Origin: an uncultured Oscillospiraceae bacterium
GTDB lineage: Bacteria > Bacillota > Clostridia > Oscillospirales > Oscillospiraceae
Reading direction: 5' to 3'
DNA length: 7,621 nucleotides
NCBI GenBank assembly: GCA_944385195.1
Contig: CALWWH010000188.1
Location: 1 to 7,621 of the forward strand
The notes under the pieces are model-generated. The model was not told the DNA's origin, did not search any database, and saw only the letters and a program-made list of their open reading frames with translations. The translations under genes and the position numbers were made by a program. This document shows, one piece after another, positions 1 through 5,276 of this stretch; position 1 is the first letter of the stretch; every line of letters begins with the position of its first letter.

Positions 1-369
1 CTTCAGCAGTTCATTCCAGGCCCGGGTGGAGAGACTGTTGCCGGCAAAGTAGATCTCAATGTCATCCATGACATTGTGGTTGCTGCCGCGCAGCAGGTCG
101 ATGACGGCGCGAGCGCCCAGGTAAGAGCCGCCGATGCCGACGACGACAAGGACCTTGCTGTTGCTGCGAATCTTGGCCGCGCAGGCCTTGATCTGAGCCA
201 GTTCCTCGGCAGGCAGCTCAGAGGGCAAGTTAACCCAGCCAATGTAGTCGTTTCCTGCGCCGGTGCCATTGGCCAGCATATCGTGGGCCGCAGCGACGCG
301 AGGCTCCATGGCCAGCAGATCGTTCAGTTCCAGCTTGCCCCAGATGTTGCTCAGTTCTGTGGTGATCAT
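1..369 (-). CDS. pgi: Glucose-6-phosphate isomerase, N-terminal part (runs off left edge)
   Basis: Cytosolic enzyme interconverting glucose-6-phosphate and fructose-6-phosphate in glycolysis and gluconeogenesis. Only the first 123 codons are present, out of roughly 450 in bacterial family members; the frame is open to the window edge. The family is recognised from the segment around residues 42-56 (GAGNDYIGWVNLPSE) and above all from VLVVVGIGGSYLGARA around residues 75-90, the conserved glycine-rich sugar-phosphate-binding stretch of bacterial Pgi, followed by an IYFAGNSLS segment. The ATG at 367-369 is chosen because it starts the family-like N-terminus and has an AGGAGC ribosome site (380-385) ten bases upstream. 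It is transcribed divergently from degV copy 1, with its own strong promoter at 425-453. Neither the active-site Glu and His of the C-terminal half nor the stop codon can be seen. Confidence 0.93.
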   Translation of the reverse strand, partial: MITTELSNIWGKLELNDLLAMEPRVAAAHDMLANGTGAGNDYIGWVNLPSELPAEELAQIKACAAKIRSNSKVLVVVGIGGSYLGARAVIDLLRGSNHNVMDDIEIYFAGNSLSTRAWNELLK

Positions 370-401
370 GGGATATTCAGCTCCTGTTATTCGGATTCAT
401 G

Positions 402-415
402 TGTGCGCTTGCACA
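402..415. promoter_or_regulatory. Small dyad in the pgi leader, possible operator
   Basis: A perfect 5-base dyad, TGTGC-gctt-GCACA, lies just downstream of the predicted pgi transcription start (about 418 on the minus strand). It could be an operator or a small hairpin in the 5' leader. The arms are short, so chance occurrence is possible. Confidence 0.25.
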
Positions 416-424
416 TACATCATA

Positions 425-453
425 ATTATACCAAGTGCATGGAGAAATTACAA
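425..453 (-). promoter_or_regulatory. Promoter of pgi (housekeeping sigma, extended -10)
   Basis: On the minus strand, TTGTAA (448-453) and a perfect TATAAT (425-430) are separated by exactly 17 bases. TGG directly precedes the -10, giving an extended TGn motif. Transcription would start near 418, leaving a leader of about 48 bases before the pgi ATG. The fit to a vegetative sigma-A promoter is very good. Confidence 0.75.
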
Positions 454-469
454 GAGGGAAATGACATAT

Positions 470-485
470 TGGGACGGCCATCCCA
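470..485. promoter_or_regulatory. Palindrome between the divergent pgi and degV promoters
   Basis: TGGGACGGCCATCCCA is a 16-base palindrome with one mismatched pair. It sits 16 bases upstream of the pgi -35 and about 40 bases upstream of the degV copy 1 -35. This is a typical place for an operator or activator site serving one or both divergent promoters. No regulator can be named from the sequence. Confidence 0.35.
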
Positions 486-524
486 CAAGCAGATACTGCG
501 GAGCGCTAACATCCCATTTGCCTA

Positions 525-553
525 TTGCAATCCACAACGTCATCTGATATAAT
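525..553 (+). promoter_or_regulatory. Promoter of degV copy 1 (housekeeping sigma, extended -10)
   Basis: TTGCAA (525-530) and a perfect TATAAT (548-553) are separated by 17 bases, with TGA directly before the -10 (extended -10). The start would fall near 560, leaving a leader of about 34 bases that carries the SD site GGGAGG (581-586), seven bases before the ATG. Confidence 0.78.
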
Positions 554-593
554 AAATTAGTATAAATAATACGTTCCTACGGGAGGGAAAACC

Positions 594-1466
594 ATGTCTG
601 ACTTTTATATTATCACTGACTCTGGCTGTGACCTGAGCCAAGACCGCGTGGATTCCTGGGATCTGGGCTATGTCCCGCTGAGCGTCAATCTGGGAAAGGA
701 GTCCAAGTATATCTACGCCGACTATCGTGGCTTAGGGGTTAAGGAGTTTTATCAGTCCATGCGTGACGGCGCGGCTCCAACCACCTCTGCCACCACCTCT
801 GAGCAGTGGGTCGAGGCTGCCGTCCCTGCCCTGGAATCGGGCCGCGATGTGCTGATGATGGCTTTCTCCTCTGGCCTGTCTGGCACGTATCAGTCCTCCG
901 TCATGGCCATGAGCGAGCTGCGGGAGCGCTATCCCAACCGCAAGATCTACTCGCCCGATACGCTCTGCGTATCCCTGGGGCTAGGGCTGTTGATTGCTGA
1001 TGTGGTTCGTGTTCGCAGCAACGGCGCGGACATTGATGAGGCCCTGGCCTATATCGAGGCCCACAAGATGGAGATCGCCCATTGGTTTACGGTTGAGAAT
1101 CTAATCTACCTGCACCGCGGCGGCCGTGTCAGCAAGGCATCCACCATTGCCGGTTCCGTTCTGGGTATCAAGCCAGTCCTGCACGTGGACAACGAAGGGC
1201 ATCTGATTCCCGTCAACAAAAAGCGTGGCCGCAAGGCATCTTTGGAGGCTATTGTGGAGCGTGTGGCTGAGACCATCATCGACCCTGAGAATCAGGACAT
1301 CTATATCTCCCACGGCGACTGCTGGGATGATGTCCAGACTCTGGAGGAGATGCTGCGCAAACGCATTAAATTTAAGGATTGCTACGCCAACTATGTCGGC
1401 CCTGTCATTGGTGCGCACAGTGGTCCTGGTACGATGGCTGTCTTTTGCCACGCCAATGTGAGATAA
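594..1466 (+). CDS. DegV-family fatty-acid-binding protein (FakB-like), copy 1
   Basis: Complete 290-residue DegV protein, the normal family length. Characterised members (FakB of Staphylococcus) bind one fatty acid and present its carboxylate to the kinase FakA, which makes acyl-phosphate for phospholipid synthesis in the cytosol. Visible landmarks in order: N-terminal FYIITDSGCDLS (4-15), TTSATTS loop (63-69), FSSGLSGTYQ (91-100), FTVENLIYLHRGGRVS (165-180), GIKPVL (191-196), RGRK (211-214) and GAHSGPG (273-279). The Thr/Ser loop, the SGLSGT turn and the His of the last motif belong to the conserved lipid-head-group site. The ATG at 594 has GGGAGG seven bases upstream. The gene appears monocistronic and converges with a second degV. 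No fakA is in the window, so the kinase link is family knowledge, and the bound acyl chain cannot be predicted. Confidence 0.93.
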   Translation: MSDFYIITDSGCDLSQDRVDSWDLGYVPLSVNLGKESKYIYADYRGLGVKEFYQSMRDGAAPTTSATTSEQWVEAAVPALESGRDVLMMAFSSGLSGTYQSSVMAMSELRERYPNRKIYSPDTLCVSLGLGLLIADVVRVRSNGADIDEALAYIEAHKMEIAHWFTVENLIYLHRGGRVSKASTIAGSVLGIKPVLHVDNEGHLIPVNKKRGRKASLEAIVERVAETIIDPENQDIYISHGDCWDDVQTLEEMLRKRIKFKDCYANYVGPVIGAHSGPGTMAVFCHANVR

Positions 1467-1532
1467 AAAGAGGGCCGCGCAGGAGCCCCATGGCCTTTTC
1501 CGTAGGAGAGCCAGGGGGGCCTTGCGCGGCCC
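1465..1532 (-). terminator. Intrinsic terminator of degV copy 2, between convergent degV genes
   Basis: Two 23-base arms (1472-1494 and 1510-1532) pair imperfectly around a 15-base loop. The outer ten bases, GGGCCGCGCA against TGCGCGGCCC, pair perfectly, with CCCC and TGGC pairing further in. Read on the minus strand, the stem is followed by CTCTTTTTATC, so the U-tract (1465-1469) marks this as the degV copy 2 terminator. On the plus strand no T-run follows, so it is a weaker stop for degV copy 1, although the hairpin lies in that transcript too. The U-tract overlaps the stop codon of degV copy 1. Confidence 0.8.
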
Positions 1533-1545
1533 AATGAAGTCCTAT

Positions 1546-2397
1546 TCACTTACCAAAATAAAACACCGCCAACGCGCCTGGGCCCGCATGGGCGCCGGTT
1601 ACCGGCTCCCAGGGAACGATCAAAATTCTCGCGTCAGGGTCGACAGCCTTGAGCATAGGTTCCAGATTCCGGGCATCTTCCAGGGCATCTGCGTGAGAAA
1701 TTGCCACCGCTCCACCATATTTGGCGTTGCTCTTGTAGCCGTCCACCAGCGCTTGAATGGCGGCTTTGCGCCCCCGAGCCTTACCGAAGGAGACAATCTT
1801 GCCGTTTTCGCCTCGAAGCAGCGGACGAATTTGCAGCAGAGATCCGACTTTGGCCGTAAAGCCGCTGATACGTCCACCCCGGCGGAGAAACTCCAGATCC
1901 TCCACGGTAAATAGTTGGTGCAATTGCTCGACCTTGCGCTCTAACCTGGTCAGAGTAGCGGAAAGGCTATAGCCCTGCTCCTTGAGCTGTGCGGCGTAGA
2001 GAGCTAGCAATCCCTCCCCCATACCGGCAGCTTTGGTGTCGACGATAAAAATCTCACGGCCCGCAAAGCGGCTGCGCATATCCAGCGCGGCCATGCAAGC
2101 GGCCTGATAGGTACCGCTGATACCGGCGGAAACACACAGGCACAGAACATCCTGACCGGAGCTCAGCAGGTGCTCAAAAACTTCCTCGAAGCGTCCCGCG
2201 CTAACCAGCGAAGTAGAGACTACCGCGCCGCTCTTCAGGGCCTGGAAATAGCTCGATGCGTCATACTGATCCGGAGGCGGACAATCGTAGGTGACACCGT
2301 CGAGAGTGTAGCACAGGGGTACAGAAATGACCCCATATTTGGCCAACTGACTCTGGGGCAGGTTGGATGCGGAGTCTACAATGATCGTAAAAGGCAT
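1546..2397 (-). CDS. DegV-family fatty-acid-binding protein (FakB-like), copy 2
   Basis: A 283-residue DegV protein, clearly diverged from copy 1 but with the same landmarks: TIIVDSASNLP (4-14), STSLVS (61-66), VSAGISGTYQ (89-98), IVDTKAAGMGEGLL (118-131), FTVEDLEFLRRGGRIS (163-178), KARGRK (206-211) and GAHAGPG (268-274). The role by family is a cytosolic fatty-acid carrier for the FakA kinase. The ATG at 2395-2397 is preferred because AAGGAGG lies nine bases upstream. An in-frame TTG at 2418 would add seven residues but lies upstream of that SD site. The stop is TGA. The gene is convergent with copy 1 and divergent from a DUF1836 gene. Genomes often hold several DegV paralogues with different chain preference; a different ligand for this copy is inferred only. 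Confidence 0.92.
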   Translation of the reverse strand: MPFTIIVDSASNLPQSQLAKYGVISVPLCYTLDGVTYDCPPPDQYDASSYFQALKSGAVVSTSLVSAGRFEEVFEHLLSSGQDVLCLCVSAGISGTYQAACMAALDMRSRFAGREIFIVDTKAAGMGEGLLALYAAQLKEQGYSLSATLTRLERKVEQLHQLFTVEDLEFLRRGGRISGFTAKVGSLLQIRPLLRGENGKIVSFGKARGRKAAIQALVDGYKSNAKYGGAVAISHADALEDARNLEPMLKAVDPDARILIVPWEPVTGAHAGPGALAVFYFGK

Positions 2398-2406
2398 AAA
2401 TACAAG

Positions 2407-2413
2407 CCTCCTT
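2407..2413 (-). promoter_or_regulatory. Ribosome binding site fixing the degV copy 2 start
   Basis: AAGGAGG on the minus strand, nine bases before ATG 2397. It excludes the in-frame TTG at 2418, which lies upstream of it. Confidence 0.85.
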
Positions 2414-2440
2414 AACAACTGATTTCATATATTAGATTAT
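2412..2440 (+). promoter_or_regulatory. Candidate promoter of the DUF1836 gene, overlapping that of degV copy 2
   Basis: TTAACA (2412-2417) and GATTAT (2435-2440) are separated by 17 bases on the plus strand. This matches a sigma-A promoter moderately well (5/6 and 4/6). The start would be near 2447. The -10 occupies the same bases as the opposing degV copy 2 -10, so the two promoters could hardly be bound at once. Confidence 0.4.
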
Positions 2441-2462
2441 CACATTTAAAGAAGTCTGTCAA
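2434..2462 (-). promoter_or_regulatory. Promoter of degV copy 2
   Basis: A perfect TTGACA (2457-2462) lies on the minus strand. The -10 is either GATAAT (2436-2441, spacer 15, preceded by TGT) or TAATCT (2434-2439, spacer 17). The consensus -35 makes the promoter likely; the exact -10 is uncertain. The leader would be about 30 bases. Confidence 0.6.
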
Positions 2463-2497
2463 CGGTTATTCCGTATGGCAATAGAGAGAGGTTTCCT

Positions 2498-3136
2498 ATG
2501 GAAGAGAAACAAACAGAAAAAATGACCCCGAGGTTAGAGTATGACCCAGCCCTGGTTTGCTCCAAACTGCGCCGCTGGGAGAAGTTTATGAAGGACTACC
2601 ACCTACCCACCTGGGAGGAGCTGCCTGATTTTGGCCTGTATATGGACCAGGTTTTGGCGCTTTTGAGCCGCTATCTGGACTTTGTTCCCGATACGGACAG
2701 CAGTGAGAAGCCCATCACCGTCAGTACGGTCAATAACTATGTCCGTCTAAAAATTATGCCCGCCCCCGAAAAGAAAAAATACAGCCGCATCCACCTGGCG
2801 TACCTACTGATGATCTGCACGCTAAAGCAGAATCTTAGCATCGCCTATGTGCAGCGCGTGCTCCCCATGGGGCTGTGCGAGGAGGAGGTTCGCGATCGCT
2901 ATAACGCTTTCGTTGCGCGTCACCACGAGAGCGCCATGTATTTTATCCAGCAGGTACAGCTGGCGGCAGAGGATGTCCTTAGTCCGACGGGCACTTCCAG
3001 CGACGTAGAGGATCTGATCTGTGCCTCGGCAGTCTACAGCAGCCTGGCCAGAATCCTAACTGAGAAGCTCATCGATTTGCAAAACAAGACCTTGAATGAG
3101 GCCCAAAATAATACTTTACAGGAAAAAAAGCCCTGA
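2498..3136 (+). CDS. DUF1836 family protein, MerR-like DNA-binding candidate
   Basis: A 212-residue protein recognised as DUF1836 from YHLPTWEELPDFGLYMDQV (34-52) followed by KPITVSTVNNYVRLKIMPAPEKKKYSR (71-97) and HLAYLLMICTLKQNLSI (99-115). The middle segment reads like a MerR-type recognition helix-turn-helix: a turn, an NNYVR helix, a proline-containing wing and a YSR end. A role as transcription regulator is therefore inferred; no member function is known to me. There is no signal peptide or membrane segment. Residues 145-205 look helical and could mediate dimerisation; the C-terminus is polar and rich in N, Q and K. The ATG at 2498 follows a weak SD, GAGAGG (2486-2491), by six bases; Met9 is an alternative start without a better site. 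The gene is divergent from degV copy 2, which makes that gene the obvious candidate target. Confidence 0.85.
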   Translation: MEEKQTEKMTPRLEYDPALVCSKLRRWEKFMKDYHLPTWEELPDFGLYMDQVLALLSRYLDFVPDTDSSEKPITVSTVNNYVRLKIMPAPEKKKYSRIHLAYLLMICTLKQNLSIAYVQRVLPMGLCEEEVRDRYNAFVARHHESAMYFIQQVQLAAEDVLSPTGTSSDVEDLICASAVYSSLARILTEKLIDLQNKTLNEAQNNTLQEKKP

Positions 3137-3205
3137 TTGCGGCGCAGTATATTCCTCTATCACGTCAGAAGATTTCTTGTGTCAACCACATGGTCCGCAG
3201 TAAAG

Positions 3206-3245
3206 GCTGCTAAAACCGTCGTCGTATTTTATGCAGCGCGTTTTT
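3206..3245 (+). terminator. Terminator-like hairpin after DUF1836 (first of two)
   Basis: GCTGC-TAAAA (3206-3215) pairs with TTTTA-t-GCAGC (3227-3237) with one bulged T. GCG and TTTTT (3241-3245) follow. The fit as a plus-strand terminator is fair because the AT half of the stem is weak. Read on the minus strand the same stem is followed by CTTTACT, so some bidirectional function for the ABC operon is possible. Confidence 0.5.
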
Positions 3246-3268
3246 CTCCCTTCCTATAACGGCTTTTT

Positions 3269-3300
3269 TGACGGCAGCAGCTGCCTTGCACGTCATTTTT
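3269..3300 (+). terminator. Terminator-like hairpin after DUF1836 (second of two)
   Basis: GGCAG-cag-CTGCC (3273-3285 region) is flanked by TGAC (3269-3272) and GTCA (3292-3295), which extend the stem across an asymmetric internal loop. TTTTT (3296-3300) follows at once. The form is that of a plus-strand intrinsic terminator, possibly a back-up to the hairpin at 3206-3245. Confidence 0.5.
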
Positions 3301-3308
3301 CTCACAGT

Positions 3309-3416
3309 AATACCCCCTGATGCAGTCTGTTTGATATGTTCCCTCTTTAATTGACAGTGTTTTATTATCTGTCATAGAGAGGGAGCATATCAGTGTTTAC
3401 TGCTTCAGGGGGTATT
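3309..3416. repeat. 108-base near-palindromic element with 12-base perfect terminal inverted repeats (MITE-like)
   Basis: Arms 3309-3357 and 3369-3416 surround an 11-base AT-rich loop. The outermost 12 bases, AATACCCCCTGA and TCAGGGGGTATT, are perfectly inverted. Further paired blocks are GCAGT, GATATG, TCCCTCT and TGACAG, about 36 pairs in all, broken by short unpaired patches. No U-tract follows on either strand, so it is not a standard terminator. If the TA in the outer arm is a target duplication, the remainder would start CCCCCTGA, which fits a small TA-inserting non-autonomous element; this is inference. Alternatives are a structured RNA, or an RNA-processing or stabilising hairpin at the 3' end of the ABC transcript. 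Confidence 0.6.
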
Positions 3417-3455
3417 TGTTCAGTTCTAGGGAGATTCTGGTTTGGGATTGTTCCT

Positions 3456-5261
3456 TTAGCCTGCCAGCGCGCGAAGCTGGTTGACCTGGGACATATACAG
3501 TTTGTAATAGCGGCCGCGCTGCTCCATAAGCTCATCGTGACTGCCCTGCTCGGCAATCTCGCCCGCCTCGATATACATAATACGGTCACAATTTTTGATC
3601 GTACTCAGGCGGTGAGCGACGATAAAGGAGGTACGGCCCTTGAGCAGAGAGGCAATGCCCTCCTGCACCAAACGCTCTGTATTGGTGTCAATGGAAGAAG
3701 TGGCCTCGTCGAGAATCAGGATGCGCGGATTGGAGAGCATCGTCCGGGCAAAAGAAATCAGCTGGCGCTGACCGGCGGAGAGCCCCTCGCCGCGCTCCTT
3801 GGTCTCAGTGTAGTAACCATTTTCCATATGACGGATAAACTCGTCCGCGTGAACTGCCTTGGCTGCGGCAATGCACTCCTCATCTGTGGCGTCCAAACGA
3901 CCGTAGCGGATATTGTCTATGATGGTGCCAGAGAAGATGAACGTATCTTGCAGCATGACGCCCATTTGCTGGCGCAGGGAACGCAGCTTGATCTTGGCCA
4001 AGTCGTGCTCATCGATGAGAACCTTTCCCTCGGTGACGTTGTAGAAGCGGGAGAGCAGATTGATGATTGTACTCTTGCCAGCGCCAGTCGGCCCGACCAA
4101 AGCGATCGACTCGCCGGCAGCTACGTCGAAGCTGACGTACTTCAAAACCGGAGTGCCCTTCTCATACTCAAACATGACCTTATCAAAGGTGACATTGCCC
4201 TGGATGGGCGGCAGATCTTTGGCAGCCGGCGCATCATCGACCGTAACGGGTTCATCCAGAAGCTGGAAAATGCGTTCCAGGTAGGCCGCGGTATCCAGCG
4301 CCTGATTGTAGTAGTTGCCTAGTCTCTGCAGCGGGCCCCAGAAGCGGTCAGCATAGGCAATCATAGCAGTGGTAGCGCCCAGTTGGAACACTCCGTCAAC
4401 AATGAAGTCCTCCTTAAACCAGAACACCGCCGCCAGGTAGATGCACACCCGGATCAGACGGGCGATGAGCATGGACATGGGCCACATACCATGGCCCAGA
4501 TAGACTGCGCGAAGGGTGTACTTCCGGGTCTCCTCCAACAGGCCATCAAAGGTCTTCTTATTCTGTGCTTCGCGGCTGAATGCCTGGGTCACCTTCGCGC
4601 CATTGATGTTCTCAGACAGGTAGGCAGTGGTATTGGACTGCTTGTTCGCACGCTTTTGACGGAAACGGCGTTGAGCCGGCTTGGTGATGATCACATAGAG
4701 CGCAAAAAATGGGAGGCCAGCCAGAACCACCAGCGTCATCTTCGGAGAGATACCTATCATGAAGAACAGGATGAAAATCATGCTCAGAAACTCCAGGATG
4801 ACGTTGATGACCGCATTGGTTAGAAAGTCGCCCACGGAATTGACGTAGTTGATCACGCGCGTCAAGATCTTACCATGGGGACGGCTGTCGTAATAATCGA
4901 AGCTGAGCTTTTGCAGATGGATGAACACATCCGAACGGATATCGGTGATGATACTCTGCCCGGTGCGGACACTGATCTTGCTGCGGTAGCGGTTGATCAG
5001 GATGGTGAGGATATTCACGCAAAAGTATGCCACACCAAGGCCGATGATCCAGCCGATACGGCCAGCAGGAATCATTTTATCGATGACGTTCTGCTGTATC
5101 TTTGGCATCAGTAGGCCCAGAACAATGGTGACGCAGCTGAGCAGAAACATCAAAGCGATGTTCTTTTTGTAATTTTTGATATAGACCAGAGCGCGTTTGA
5201 ACTGTGACCAGTTAAAAGGAGTGTCCAGCTCCTCATCGATGTTAAACTTATTGCGAGCCAC
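3456..5261 (-). CDS. ABC exporter half-transporter, consensus-site subunit (BmrD/LmrD-like)
   Basis: A 601-residue fusion of membrane and ATPase domains that would pair with the upstream gene product as a heterodimeric exporter in the cytoplasmic membrane. Six hydrophobic helices are seen at roughly 32-54, 69-91, 146-170, 172-193, 258-282 and 285-305. The nucleotide-binding domain has the A-loop Tyr366, Walker A GPTGAGKST (390-398), Q-loop Gln438, signature LSAGQ (494-498), Walker B ILILD (514-518) with catalytic Glu519, D-loop SSID (522-525) and switch His550. This subunit therefore supplies the Walker side of the hydrolysing site. The start is GTG 5261: AAAGGGGGG lies six bases upstream, whereas an in-frame ATG at 5303 would overlap the upstream gene by 27 bases. 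The gap to that gene is 13 bases. The substrate is unknown; drug or lipid export is the family guess. Confidence 0.92.
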   Translation of the reverse strand: MARNKFNIDEELDTPFNWSQFKRALVYIKNYKKNIALMFLLSCVTIVLGLLMPKIQQNVIDKMIPAGRIGWIIGLGVAYFCVNILTILINRYRSKISVRTGQSIITDIRSDVFIHLQKLSFDYYDSRPHGKILTRVINYVNSVGDFLTNAVINVILEFLSMIFILFFMIGISPKMTLVVLAGLPFFALYVIITKPAQRRFRQKRANKQSNTTAYLSENINGAKVTQAFSREAQNKKTFDGLLEETRKYTLRAVYLGHGMWPMSMLIARLIRVCIYLAAVFWFKEDFIVDGVFQLGATTAMIAYADRFWGPLQRLGNYYNQALDTAAYLERIFQLLDEPVTVDDAPAAKDLPPIQGNVTFDKVMFEYEKGTPVLKYVSFDVAAGESIALVGPTGAGKSTIINLLSRFYNVTEGKVLIDEHDLAKIKLRSLRQQMGVMLQDTFIFSGTIIDNIRYGRLDATDEECIAAAKAVHADEFIRHMENGYYTETKERGEGLSAGQRQLISFARTMLSNPRILILDEATSSIDTNTERLVQEGIASLLKGRTSFIVAHRLSTIKNCDRIMYIEAGEIAEQGSHDELMEQRGRYYKLYMSQVNQLRALAG

Positions 5262-5267
5262 AATGAT

Positions 5268-5276
5268 CCCCCCTTT
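5268..5276 (-). promoter_or_regulatory. Ribosome binding site fixing the GTG start of the second ABC gene
   Basis: AAAGGGGGG on the minus strand, six bases before GTG 5261. It abuts the TAA stop of the upstream ABC gene (5275-5277), a layout suited to coupled translation of the two subunits. Confidence 0.8.

Larger units (their letters stand above)
3137..3455. other. Gene-free interval between DUF1836 and the ABC operon
   Basis: This stretch of 319 bases carries no convincing coding frame on either strand. It separates two convergent transcription units. It contains two terminator-like hairpins reading from the DUF1836 side and a 108-base near-palindrome, each listed separately. No tRNA or known riboswitch pattern is seen. 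Confidence 0.7.

Noticed and set aside
76..552. Plus-strand open frame across the pgi start and the intergenic region
   Set aside because: It is antisense to recognisable pgi coding sequence and runs through two good promoters; no SD site supports it.
548..590. AT-rich TTAGTATAAATAATAC stretch as a FapR-type lipid operator before degV copy 1
   Set aside because: It only loosely resembles FapR sites and has a weak dyad; it is better explained as promoter-proximal AT-rich leader.
2398..2418. Upstream TTG start for degV copy 2
   Set aside because: It lies upstream of the strong AAGGAGG site that serves the ATG at 2397, and the seven added residues are not part of the family N-terminus.
3157..3185. 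TTGACA on the minus strand as a promoter for an antisense RNA to DUF1836
   Set aside because: The -35 is perfect, but at 17 bases the -10 position reads TGATAG, a poor match, and no other sign of a transcript exists.
3351..3379. TTGACA within the palindrome as a plus-strand promoter
   Set aside because: The sequence 17 bases downstream (atagag) is not a -10, and the TATTAT nearby is far too close.
3393..4322. Long open frame of 309 codons on the plus strand inside the second ABC gene
   Set aside because: It is antisense to the strongly conserved ATPase domain of the ABC exporter, matches no family pattern, and is explained by codon bias of the real gene.
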